A stretch of DNA of 64,000 nt from the NCBI GenBank assembly GCA_009363875.1, contig CM018686.1, forward strand, positions 10,540,001 through 10,604,000, read 5' to 3'. The translations under genes were made by a program, and so were the position numbers. Positions 44,545 through 55,257 of this stretch are shown piece after piece. The DNA comes from Mikania micrantha. Lineage: Eukaryota > Streptophyta > Magnoliopsida > Asterales > Asteraceae. The stretch's first letter is position 1; the number at the start of each line of letters is the position of its first letter. Below the pieces are notes generated by a model, which saw only the letters and a list, made by a program, of their open reading frames with translations, was not told the DNA's origin and ran no database searches.

Positions 44545-45235
44545 CTAAAATCTTCGATATTCTTGCAGCCTGTTATGGTATACGAACTCCGAGTCGGATG
44601 CGGCATCATTTCGGTAACGTTTCCAAATAGGATTTACCGTTGGCATTGGATAATATCCTTGTAAGGTAACATTAATGAAATGGACGCAAAGATGAACTAC
44701 TGATACAACGTTATGTCGCGGCAAACTATTAGCAGATGTCCACAAAGGAAAAATGGTTTGAGGACCTCGACTGCTGAAAAGGTGAACGATTACGCCAAAT
44801 CTTTGAGCAATTACTAAACCTGTGTGAGGCATAAACATCCAATGTTCGGCAGGAGCAGGTGCAATCTGTTGCCAATTTATTGTGTTCCGTAGTAGGAGTT
44901 AAACACATATCTGTACAGATCTGTGTTGAAATCCAATTCTTGCAAGAGTTGTTGTCGAATAAATGCCCAATTATTTTCATCGAATCCTAAACCCACGGCT
45001 AGAGAACGAAAACCATGGTTACCAACTGGCTCGACATCTTGTGTGTTTATCACGTAAGGTTGAAGCAAAGGAAGGATGTGACAACCGAAGCGATAAAATT
45101 GTTTAATCCTTCTGGCTTCATGTTACGTGGAAAACGGAATTCCTTCTGACTTAGCGAGTCCAATGGTGGCATTGCTTTTGATACCGATGTGGAACGACTG
45201 TGCCGAAATACGGGTTTCTGGCTTTTCTCGGTCAC
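44545..45235 (-). pseudogene. OTU-like cysteine protease segment of the MULE
   Basis: Minus-strand pieces, shifted in frame, give LQPYVINTQDVEPVGNHGFRS, then LAVGLGFDENNWAFIRQQLL and, further on, MFMPHTGLVIAQRFGVIVHL, TIFPLWTS and VHFINVTLQGYYPMP. This matches the OTU domain found in some plant MULEs. The family motif DGNC has become VGNH, so the catalytic Cys and its neighbouring Asp are lost; the C-terminal His (VHF) remains. OTU proteases cleave ubiquitin chains; in MULEs the role is not established. Decayed. Confidence 0.7.
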
Positions 45236-45681
45236 AGCTGTAAACGTACTATGCCTCGAAGGTTCAAATGTACTTTCTTGGGACGCTAAATTATCTTAAA
45301 CAACGTCTAGCTCTTTTTGCTTTTGTGCCTTTAAAGTTTGACGACAACGTGTATCTTTTTGAGCTGAAGGCACCTTTTTGTCGCTTTTATTTGGAAATAC
45401 CTGCGACAAGACCTTCTTTATTAGATTCTTTTTATTTCAGGAGGTTTGGAATTTATTTCTTCAGTAACCAAACCCATTTGTCTTATAACATCTATTTCTT
45501 CTTCTTCTAACAGTGTTGGGTTAGCTGTATTAAGTTTTGTCCAAAAATATCTATATATCTAAGAATGATATCTTCTTGTCTGCATAATTTATAATTAAAA
45601 TTAATATAACAGTAACTACGTGCGAAACATCTAAGATTTACATTTAATATTACGAACCTGTGTTAAAATATTTTGATATAT

Positions 45682-45735
45682 TACAAGCGCACGGCAACCC
45701 ACAACTCGTCCAAAGCTGGTGGCCACACGTCATAT
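45682..45735 (-). pseudogene. SWIM zinc finger remnant of the MULE
   Basis: The minus-strand reading MTCGHQLWTSCGLPCA resembles the plant MULE/FAR1 SWIM signature (C...TSHGLPCAC). It lies between the transposase core and the OTU region, which is the usual order. Confidence 0.6.
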
Positions 45736-45886
45736 TTCTGTCGCGCATAACTCTTATTTTATCTTTTTCCTCGACCAACAAATCAAGAGCTTTATGGGAC
45801 ACTTTTTCTCGAAGGTTATCAAATATTGCTAGTTTTGATGACCCATAGTTTTTTAATCAAGCTCGTTTCAAAATCGAGTTTCATTT

Positions 45887-46437
45887 TTACCTCCTTTGCT
45901 TGCGCACGATTTCATTTACGAAACCGACAAGCGAGGCAAGCGTGCTGTTTGTTGATTTGAGGTATCGTTTTAGGTTTGGGTGCTGACTTTCTGACTTTCC
46001 ACCCGGTTTGTTGTACGTTGACCAAAGTTTGCGCGTTCTATTGTACCATGCCGTTACAAACATATCTTCGTAACTATTTAACAAGGTGTGCATCAGATAC
46101 TCCAGAACCCCTGAAATGAAACAAAAACCAATGATGATATGATGATAATAATGATGGTATATGATGCTTACTTTTTTTTGTTGTCTTTGATAAGTCTTTC
46201 GTATAGACGGTTGTAGTTGTAGTCGTATAACTCTGTTATCGGAGAGTTACACAAACTCGCCCATCGACCTTTGAATTTCTTCCAGTCTGCATCCGAAAAT
46301 CTTGCCTTGTAGTGTTTGGCAATATTTTCGTCTATGTGCCATCTGCAGAGATATTTTGCAGCTTCTGGAAACACCTTACCGCACGCACTCATAACAGCAA
46401 GGTCTCGATCTGTTATGATCACACGTGCTCCATACAT
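45887..46437 (-). pseudogene. MULE transposase core (broken)
   Basis: The piece 46437-46168 reads VIITDRDLAVMSACGKVFPE and then AAKYLCRWHIDENI, which is the second catalytic Asp block and the CxxWH block of MULE transposases. The piece 46093-45887 reads SYEDMFVTAWYNRT and SESQHPNLKRYLKS, the following conserved block. A stretch of about 75 bp between them has lost frame. The enzyme would excise and insert the element. Confidence 0.82.
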
Positions 46438-46484
46438 TTATTCACATACTCTTAGCCATTTCCAAGACCTAGACGTAGTTTTCC

Positions 46485-47305
46485 TCACGCTCTTTTCTTA
46501 CGAACGCGTGAGCATACTAAAACGTCTGGTGTGTGGAAGTCACGCCAACAATTTAAATAAATGGAAGACTGTATTGGTTCATTTTGTACGTCACGTCCAT
46601 CATCGGTACGTGCGGAAATGCACGCCACCAGCCAGCAATACAATTTTGGATGACAGAAGAAAATGTCTTCCACGGCGTTTGTTTCAGGATCCTCCCGGTA
46701 ATAGTAAACGTACCGCTGACTGTGAAGCATGTTTTCCAAGACCTGCATCGGAGTATCACCGATTTCTTTTTCTTGTTTTTTTTTTTTTGTTTGTAAATTG
46801 TATACATCTCTAGAGATGGATATATTTGCAGGGTTATGTTTCTTTATGCTCGAAAGAATGTTACGAGGATCCATGTGTCGCTCGGTCAGATTCTCAACCA
46901 TATCTTCTTTCTCCTGAGTAAATCTTCTAACGTATGGATGACCCTCTAGATTCTGAGCAAGTTCGTGATTGTGATTTCGTTTATCACCTGTAATTTTCCA
47001 GATTCACGAACTTCGTTGTATAACCCTATCATTTTGAACGGACAACCGATTTTCTTGCTGCCTGACCGTCTAAGGATTGCAATGCGATTATGCTCGCCAC
47101 CAGGTCATACATGAGCAAGACTTTGATTACACTGCATGCCTGTTGTCTTTGATTTCTTCTTCCATCTTTTGACTACAATGTAACCATTATCTAGTGCTCT
47201 ACTTTTCACCGACCCTACCAACGCTTCTTCGGACATAAACTCCTGACATATAAAAACAATAATAAATACCGTAAATGGGTAGCGATAATATACAATCATC
47301 AACAT
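46485..47305 (-). pseudogene. MULE N terminus, FAR1-like DNA-binding region (broken)
   Basis: Minus-strand fragments give EALVGSVKSRALDNGYIVVK, then in another frame GCPFKMIGLYNEVRESGKL, then HNHELAQNLEGHPYVRRFT, and finally a longer ORF (46901-46485) with DPRNILSSIKKHNP and the start of the transposase domain (YYYREDPETNAVEDIFFCHP). This is the FAR1/MULE N-terminal order. Frame changes occur near 47000-47100 and 46910. Confidence 0.72.
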
Positions 47306-47669
47306 TCATGTTTCATTTAAGTTACCTCTTTGGTTTCCCAGTTAATGTTTGAATCCGCCGGCTTTTCTTCATAAGCCTCCTCTGGGTTACTTTTGTTTGC
47401 TGTCATCATACACGAACCCCTAATCGTTTTTTTGCGCATACGATGCTTGACTGTCAAAAACGACATCAACGTTAGGTTCAGCATTCAGATCTATCGTGTC
47501 GTATGAATACTCAACAGGAGGCTCTTCGTTCAAATCTGGCACGGAATAGTTGAAAAAAACTCCCTCCGAGAACGACATCATTACAAATATGAATTATCTT
47601 GAAATATATTCGAATTCGAAAACTTATGTGTTCGTTTGAAACGATTCAAACTTATACAAATTTGAAGAT

Positions 47670-47782
47670 GGTTCAATACGGCCCGTACTGGGTCAAATCA
47701 ATGTCCGTTCCCTTCCATGTCAGCATTGTCAGAATTGAAAAGCAAGACACGCCGTACTGCCCAGTACGGGCCGTCTTGCTTT
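47670..47782. repeat. Right subterminal repeats of the MULE
   Basis: ATACGGCCCGTACTGGG (about 47677) and the head-to-head pair ACGCCGTACTGCCCAGTACG with GGGCCGTCTTGC (about 47749-47780) resemble the left cluster. The cluster stops at the assembly gap. Confidence 0.7.
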
Positions 47783-47802
47783 CAAATCATTGTCCTATGT
47801 TG

Positions 47803-47902
47803 NNNNNNNNNNNNNNNNNNNNNNNNNNNNNNNNNNNNNNNNNNNNNNNNNNNNNNNNNNNNNNNNNNNNNNNNNNNNNNNNNNNNNNNNNNNNNNNNNN
47901 NN
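47803..47902. other. Assembly gap (100 N)
   Basis: Exactly 100 undetermined bases, the conventional size for a gap of unknown length. MULE sequence lies on the left and gypsy pol sequence on the right. The true distance is unknown. Confidence 0.98.
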
Positions 47903-50570
47903 CAATTGTCCTTGCCTTGGTGATCATCGAAGCCAACACCAAGACCGATGTTATCCCCTCAAAAAGCAGAAGTACATACCCTCCTAGATGATTTCAGGAT
48001 GTTTTTCCATAGACATTCCGGCACGTCTCCCCATGGTTAGAGAAATAACATTGTAGGCTTGTGCCCAGATCCGTCATACCTAATAAGCCGACATATCGCA
48101 TGAGCCCCAAGAATACGACAAACTCCACCGACAAGTCACCGACCTCTTAGAAAAGGGACTGATCCACGAGAGCATGAGCCCGTGCGCGGTTCCCGCCTTA
48201 TTAGTTCCAAAAAGCTAATGGGTCGTATCGGATGTGTATTGATAGCAGGGCTGTGAACAAGATTACATTAAAGTACAGATTTCCTATTCCAGATTTGATG
48301 ACCTTCTGGACCAGCTGAATGGCACCAAATATTCTCTAAACTGACCTTCTAAGAGGATACCATCAGATACGAATGCGTCCGGGGGGATGAGTGGAAAACC
48401 GCTTTCAAAACCGAGTGATGGTCTATACGAATGGATGGTTATGCCCTTCGGTCTCTCCAATGCCACGAGCACCTTCATGCGATTAATGAATCATGTTTTC
48501 AAAACGCTTATTGGCCACTGTGTTGTTGTCTACTTGATGGCATCCTCGTCTTTAGCCGTGACCTTCAACAACACCTTATCACAAATTGTGTTCAACATCT
48601 TGTGTGGTCAAAAGTTGTATGCTAACCATGACAAATGTCGGTTCCTAGCCTCTGAGGTTCTTTTCTTGGGTTACCAAGTGTCCAGCCAGGACATCTGCAT
48701 GGAGAATCAAAGTGGAAGCCATCACGATTGGCCTAAACCCACCATAGTGCATGAAGTTCGAAGCTTCCACGGGCTCGCGTCATTCTACCAACGTTTTATC
48801 AATAACTTTAGTACCATGTTGCACCCATCACTGAGTGTTTGAAGGGCCAAAGATTCCAGTGGACACCAGCAACTACGGCTTCCTTGAAGAACTCAACAGC
48901 GCATAACCCAAGCACCCGTTTGGCCTTGCCCAACTTTCAAACCACATTTCATGTTGAGTGCGACGCATACGGCCTCGCATTGGGGGAGTCCACAGTCAAG
49001 AGGGGCGTCCCATTGCGTTCTTTAGCGAGAAACTCAATGATGCCAACCAGAAAGTCAGTACCTACGACAAGGAGTTCTACGCGATCATTCGAAGTTTAGA
49101 ATTCTGGCGCCACTACCTACTACATCGGGAGTTCATCCTATTCTCAGATCACCAAGCGCTGAAATTCATCCAAGGTCAACACAAACTCAATCCTAGGCAT
49201 GCCAAGTGGGTCGAGTTTTTGCAAGACTTTTCTTTCGTCATCAAAACAAATCGGGTACCCTAAACACCGTTGCCGACACCTCAGCCGACGCCTGACACTT
49301 CTCACATCCTTGCAGGTAAAAGTCGAGGCTTTTGATTTATTTAGTACCCTTTATCCAGATGACCCCGACTTTCCAGCCTGTGGGCCACTGTCGGGGATGG
49401 CCTAGCGTCCGAGTATGCATGCATGAAGGGTTTCTTATTCAAAGGCCTGCGGCTGTGTGTGCCAAAATGCTCATACGTGATGCCATTATCTTAAAGGGGC
49501 ACCAAGGAGCCTTGCTGGTCATTTTGGGAGCGACAAAACTTTGAAACTGGTTATGGAGCGCTTTTTTGGCCAAAAATGAGCGGGGCGGGGATGTCACACG
49601 GATTGTAGACTGGGGTGTCGCCACATGCCTCATTGCCAAAAACACCATTCGAATGCAGGCCTCTATACACCATTGCCTGTGTCGAAGGACCATGGGAGGA
49701 TGTTAGCCTTGACTTTGTGGTTGGCCTACCCCGCACACAGCGCCAAAAAGATTTAATAATGGTAGTAGTGGACCGATTTTCAAGATGGTTCACTTCATTC
49801 TGTGAGCTAAGACCTATGACGCAAGCCAAATCGCTCGTATGTACTTCAACGAAATTGTCTGATTGCATGATGTTCCTCGTTTCTCACATCCGATAGATAT
49901 GTAAAATTCGTAGGACATTTCTGGTGCACGTTGTGGAAACGGCTGGGCTCTCGTCTTAATTTTAGCAGCGCAAACCATCCACAAAGTGATGGCCAAACTA
50001 AAGTTACTAATCGCAGCCTAGGGAAACTTACTACGTAGCTTGGTGGGTTCTAATCCACAACAATGGATTTAGTGCTCCCTCAAGCTGAATTCGCATATAA
50101 CTGGTATACTCATCGAACTACCGGGATGTCTCCTTTCTTCATTGTGTATGGTCGCAACCTTTTACCCCTTTGGATTTGGCTCCACTTCCAGTTGTGGAAT
50201 ATTTCAGCGCTGAAGGGGACGATATAGCAGCTCAGATCAAAACTTATTCATCAGCAAGTACGGATCCAAATTATTAACAATAATCTTGTTTACCAAAGGA
50301 GGGCTAATGTTCGACGGCAAGAGGGTTGTTTTTACGAGGGGGACCTTGTGTGGGATCCATTTAAGTAAGGAACGCTTTCAGGTGGGAAAGCTAGCAAACT
50401 ACAGCCTCGAGCTGATGGACCATTTCACGTGTTGCAACAAATTAATGACAATGCTTATAAAAATGAGCTGCTCGATCACTACAATGTTTCAGCCACCTTC
50501 AATGTAGTTGATCTGTCTCCGTTTTTTGCCTGAGGATGATGACCCTTTGGACTAGAGGACGAGTCCTTTC
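47903..50570 (+). pseudogene. Element E: Reina/CRM-like Ty3/gypsy pol remnant
   Basis: Plus-strand fragments in changing frames give, in order: a protease-RT linker, RT (RMSP-like start, LLEKGLIHESMSPCAVPALL, YEWMVMPFGLSNATSTFMRL, and a degraded YLDGIL catalytic block in which YxDD has lost its second Asp), RNase H (RPIAFFSEKLNDANQKVSTY, FSDHQALKFIQGQ, RHAKWVEFLQDF) and integrase (FECRPLYTIACVEGPWED and DFVVGLPRTQRQKD). It ends in a DPLD-RTSPFKVGGND motif usual at the end of Reina/CRM pol. Stops are frequent. The gag and the 5' LTR are not seen; they may be lost or behind the gap. Confidence 0.82.
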
Positions 50571-50584
50571 AAAGTGGGGGGGAA
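50571..50584 (+). other. Polypurine tract of element E
   Basis: AAGTGGGGGGGAA-type purine run directly upstream of the LTR start. Confidence 0.65.
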
Positions 50585-50895
50585 TGATGCACATCATGGG
50601 TCAGCCACCTCGTTGGGTACAGGTCCAGTTGACAGCCCACGAGATAGTTCCGAATTGGGCTGATGATGAATGGATAGCTCAAAAGAGAGTTGGAGCAGCT
50701 TTCTTTCGTTTAATTATTTAATGTTTGTTTGTTTTGTTTTTCCTATTTTATTTCCTATTTCCTGGTTCTAGTTATTCTTTTATAAATGATGATCTCCTCA
50801 TCATTTAGGATTTATTATTGAATTATTAATAAAAGAGTTCCAATTCTTCTTTGATCGGGTTGTGATCCAACTTGCGTGCAATAGATTTTGCATCA
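50585..50895 (+). repeat. Element E 3' LTR
   Basis: It is a 311-bp segment bounded by TGATGC and its perfect inverse GCATCA, right after the polypurine tract. It contains TTTATAAATGATG (TATA-like) at about 50779. Short LTRs of this kind fit the Reina lineage. The partner LTR is not in the window. Confidence 0.65.
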
Positions 50896-52025
50896 AAGTC
50901 CCTTGCCACTTACCCCTTCACAGTGAATGATTAATTTTTAGTTCCTAATAACCATCTAAGTTCAAGGTGTGAAGAAGACACTAGGTTACATGGTAAAGAT
51001 AATTAACAAATATCATAAATTACTTGAATTGTATAAAGGTTCATTTCCCTAAAGAAGTATTTCGACCCTTTCTTGCATTAGGTTCCATGAAATCAACTTT
51101 GGGATGATTCAAAGAATAATATTTCAATTTTAGGCACAAAACCTTAAACAAAACACAGAGAATATGCAAGTAGTATTAGTGTGTGAGTTTAGCTGCAAAA
51201 GATTCCAAAATTTGTTATTCATCCTCTTGCCAAGTTCATTATACATACACATATATACTAAATGAGGTAACTTTTCATGAACATTGCAACGGTTCATGAA
51301 AATTTAGTTAACCTTTATAGTTACACCCTTTAACGAAAACTAACATTTTCTTTTATTTGGTGGTAAAACTCAAAAGCAGTTGAGAACCATGCATGTTGGT
51401 TAACAAATAACCATTTAATTGAGGTTTCATCAAATGTTGCCTTTCTAAAACTGTTCACACTGACCAGCACCTAAGATAACCAGCAAACGGTTAAGTTTCA
51501 CCAAATAAGCTAAAGTTTTACCAAGTTAAATCAAAACCCAATCTCAATCTCTATGTCACGCCACTTGTTATTAGTTCACACGTGCCTGGCAACCCGCACC
51601 TCCAGAGCCAGATGATAACTAACATTCCTCTAGTCTCAAATACGAATCCTAGTTACACTAAAATGGTTGATGAAAGTATAATCACAACACAAGACAATGA
51701 TCAGTTGTTTGTCTGCATTCTGCCTAACAAGGATCACTAAAAGATTGTTGTCACTCACTTAAAAAAGCATAAAAAATGGAACCCTTTAGTATTATCTTCA
51801 AAACATCAGTTAGAAAACTCCTACCCTGAGTGGTTACAAAACCGATATATAAGACCAGAAATATAAGGATTAACATGACAAATTCACAAATCGTACACAA
51901 TGATAAATCTAACATGCGATCTGATGATAATCAACTGATCAGCAACATCCAATTCAAATGTGCGGAACAAGTTGAGTTCTTTACATAAACACCTACGATC
52001 CTAAATAATCAAGGTTTAATTGAGT
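50896..52025. other. AT-rich intergenic or intron-like DNA
   Basis: I see no convincing coding exon or repeat structure on either strand. If the HINT gene continues leftward, this would be its second intron, but no further HINT exon was recognised here. Confidence 0.4.
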
Positions 52026-52027
52026 AC

Positions 52028-52251
52028 CTAAAGGCTGAAGGATTAATGTCTCGAAACGCAACAACCTTCTCATCCTACACAAATAAAAAAAAATAATAAT
52101 AATAAGAAATATATCTAAATCCAGCGTTAGAATTAAAAATTGCAAACGATGTGGAATTTAGAGAGAGAGCGGACGGTGTGGTGGTGGTGGTGGTGGTGGT
52201 GGATGAGCGAGCAATCTGACAGAATATGCAGTATGGGGAGGCTGCCGTCAT
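52028..52251 (-). pseudogene. HIT/HINT-family gene, first two exons only (HINT4-like)
   Basis: On the minus strand an ATG at 52251 opens with MTAASPYCIFCQIARSS followed by eight Thr codons (an ACC microsatellite). The region 52140-52075 looks like an intron ending in a T-rich tract and TAG. Exon 2 (52074-52028) reads DEKVVAFRDINPSAF and is followed by a GT donor. CIFC and the D-(E/D)-KV-AF-DI-P block are hallmarks of the N-terminal half of HIT hydrolases of the HINT3/HINT4 type. The exon with the catalytic His triad is not visible to the left. No in-phase GT donor joins exon 1 to exon 2. Family members hydrolyse nucleotide phosphoramidates or adenylyl sulfate. It is likely a truncated gene, or a gene with a very long intron. 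Confidence 0.65.
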
Positions 52252-53228
52252 TATTCGACCGCTTTAATCAGCCCCCCCTCCTTTCTATCCTCAGACGGTC
52301 TTTCTTTCACTTTGATGCAAGATCGGCCGCATAAACCCATGTTTACGCTCTGTACGGAGTTGGATTACTTGGATATATGTTTATGTTTTTGGTTTGATTT
52401 AACGAGGAACTATAAATATAAGGGATATATCCCTCTTATTAAACATACAAATTACATATTTTCTTATTGCTAAATTAAAATTACAAATATCCACATGTTT
52501 CAAAATTGCCCTTTGGTAACGAGAAATATATATAATTGTTTTAAATAGTTCATTAAGGGTAAAATAGAAAATACACAAAAATCTTTTTAATGAAATGGAT
52601 AAATATGTAGTATATTCGGTTTAGAAAGAGAAAATATGTAATTTTGTACTATGATTGGGTAAATATGTAATAAAATGTTTAAACAAGTGGAATTATGTAA
52701 TTGACCCAAAATAAAATAACACATGTTATGTTTGTTGTGTTCTGAGTTTTAGTTTAACTATATTAATTGAAAACAACTATAATAACTAAATGATAAACAA
52801 GAATCATACTGATGTATTATGATCGGCAACATATGATGAATAATCGGGTATATTTATCAGGTAAATGAATATTTACAATCAGATTCATGAGATGAGTAAT
52901 TAAATTATATATTCTGGAGTTGAATGAGTCTTATGTCCGTCTCATACCTGTGAAAATTTTATAAATTAATTTCATACCTGACACAATACCCATCAAATTA
53001 GGAATATCCGTCTCATATACTATGGGTTTCGAGTAAATCCATCGAGCGCATGTTTTTTGTCATCCCTCCCTCCATCTAATTTATACTCTTGTTTACAACA
53101 CAATATTATTCGATTGTTTGCTAAATAAATCACATTTATGATTATTTTTTATTTAATTTGATAATTGTTTTATTAAAACTAAGTTATTAATTTTAAATAT
53201 ATAATATATACTGAATAAATACATAATT
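52252..53228. other. Intergenic DNA upstream of the HINT fragment
   Basis: AT-rich sequence with no recognisable gene. It would include the promoter of the HINT fragment. It ends at the solo LTR, whose left target site TAATT is at 53224-53228. Confidence 0.4.
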
Positions 53229-53590
53229 TGTGACACCCCGTAATTTCCAGGTCAGCTTATTATCTATTTAAATGTTTATTTAAATGCTTTATGTACACGT
53301 GGCACTAGAATTAGTTTAATTTAGTGTGACACGTGGCACGATAGTACAAACACTGGCACACAACAGGATAATTCGTGGAATTATCGGCAAACAACACACA
53401 CGTGTCAAAACATACGAACGTTGGTGAGCGTCAAGCACATTGTGTAGCACGACACTCGAAACCTCACAAAACACTCACACATTGAACTAGGAAGTTCAAA
53501 CAAGGCCAAACGATAGTTCGGAAGCGTGAAAACGACGACGAACGGATCAAACCCATTAAAAGGGGCTTATTGGGCTCTTCAGGGGCCCAT

Positions 53591-53742
53591 CGCGGTACGC
53601 GGAAGCCCAACAAGAGGCCCATTCGCGATACGCGGCCAACATCGTGGAGTTTGACTCCCGAAATCCGCCGCGGTACGCGACGATTATTTGAAGGCCTCGC
53701 CGCGGTACACGAAGCCGCCCAGTCGACAAAATCTTTATAAAT
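53591..53742 (+). promoter_or_regulatory. CGCG dyad cluster and TATA box in the solo LTR
   Basis: CGCGGTACGCG lies at 53591 and 53669, CGCGATACGCG at 53624 and CGCGGTACACG at 53701. A TATAAAT box follows at 53736, about 25 bp after the last dyad. The same dyad cluster in a comparable place occurs in the element C LTRs. Confidence 0.6.
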
Positions 53743-54279
53743 CCAAGACAATCATGCCTATGCTATCCCATTTCATCATTTCTCCGGCTTCACACGTTAT
53801 TTGTCGACCAAACTCGTCTTCAACCTCCTGTTACCACCACTTTCCACCATTGTTGACCTCCTTGAAGCTCCACACTTGAATATCGAAGCTCGTTTCTCAC
53901 TTGGAAGCTCGAAGAACCACCACCACCTTACGATTTCTGAAGAATCTTGCTGTCCAGAAGCTTTAGGAACTGTTATCACTATCATCTCGAAGTTCCAGGA
54001 GCTTTAGAGGTAGTCTTTACATCTCTTATGGCTTAATATCACCACTACACACACATGCAAGTGTTAAAACCCACATGCAAGCACCTATAGTGCACATGCA
54101 CGAATTTATCTTCTGGGTTTGTTGATTTTAAGGTGTTTTATGATGATCTAACATGATTAGAATGCATTTGGTGATGATCTATGATGATGTATATGTAAGG
54201 ATTTCATGATTTATTCATAAAGTGTTGAAATATCACCATGCATGTATGATCCATGAGTATTGCAATGATTTTGAGTATG

Positions 54280-54998
54280 TAGAAATGTTTCTATTTATTA
54301 TTGGAATAGGATTACATGCCTAAATGATGTTGAAATGGTTAAAATGTTGATTTTTGGCAAACTTTCTAATAATAGAAACTTTTTACTTAAGAAATGGTGA
54401 TTTGGTGACAAAGATGGTCATGCATGTGTATGGGAATGTTGTTTTAATGTATTTAGAATGATATTGAAGGTTAGGATATGACTTTGATAATGTTTATTGT
54501 CATTTTGACAAAGTTACTATATTTAGTAACTTTTCGAGTCGAAATAATGATAGGAGACGATTTGACTATATCGGTATGTTTAAAATGATGCTAGATTGAT
54601 TATTATGATGATTAATGATGCTAAAATGGTTTATAAATAGTAAATGGTTATTTCTATGCTAAAAACTACAAGTTACTATTTTTAGTAACTTTATTTTTAC
54701 AAAAACCGATTCGTAAACATGATGTGTGATTCGAGCATGCTAAATGGCTTAATATGTTATGACATGATCATTAGATGCTAAGTTAGATGGTTTCCGATGT
54801 CACGTATGCAATAAATGGAAACTTTCCATTTTAGGAAACTTTTATGTGCAAACATGTTGTAACCGACTTATGTGACTTCGTATGATGATGTGTTATGTGT
54901 TAACATGATCACGTAGGACTAACGAGCATGCTAGAATTCTAAAACCGTTATGCATTGTGAACTTTCCATAAATGGAAACTTACTATCAATAGTAAGTT
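54280..54998 (+). repeat. Series of perfect mini-hairpins in the solo LTR
   Basis: Perfect inverted repeats: TAGAAA/TTTCTA (54280-54293), TTTCTA/TAGAAA (54363-54378), AAGTTACTA/TAGTAACTT with loop TATT (54511-54532), the same arms with loop TTTT (54670-54691), TTTCCAT/ATGGAAA (54963-54978) and AACTTACTA/TAGTAAGTT with loop TCAA (54977-54998). An imperfect relative lies at about 54817-54838. Confidence 0.8.
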
Positions 54999-55141
54999 GC
55001 CCATAGACGCGACTTGCGCGTTTTGCACACGACGAGCACTTACACATTTGCTACACAATTCACAATCGTCACACGGTTCACCAACGGGTCGTTGACTTGA
55101 CACGGTCAACTTTGGTCAACTCTAGTCAAACACGGTCAAAC

Positions 55142-55257
55142 ACGGTCAATGTGGACCAAGACGGTCAAACACGGTCAATGTGGACCAACACAGTCAAACA
55201 CGGTCAATGTGGACCAACACGAGCAAACACGGTCATTGTGGACCGACACGGACAAAC
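55142..55257 (+). repeat. 29-bp tandem repeat, four copies
   Basis: Units start ACGGTCAATGTGGACC at 55142, 55171, 55200 and 55229. Upstream shorter GGTCAA-type repeats (55100-55141) lead into the array. It lies inside the solo LTR. Confidence 0.85.

Larger units (their letters stand above)
43836..47802 (-). mobile_element. Mutator-like element (MULE) with OTU-like segment, decayed
   Basis: Minus-strand fragments give, in order, a FAR1-like N terminus, a MULE transposase core, a SWIM zinc finger and an OTU-protease-like region. Both sides carry clusters of ACGGCCCGT-type motifs (43938-44420 and 47670-47780), as expected for subterminal repeats. Outer ends are not defined: the left side meets element A and the right side meets the assembly gap. 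Multiple frame breaks show it is inactive. Confidence 0.75.

Noticed and set aside
47599..47991. ORF spanning the N gap
   Set aside because: It is an artefact of translating undetermined bases.
52140..52334. Plus-strand ORF with a poly-Trp run
   Set aside because: It is the antisense of the ACC/Thr repeat in HINT exon 1. The minus strand has the CIFC motif, splice-like borders and a second exon.
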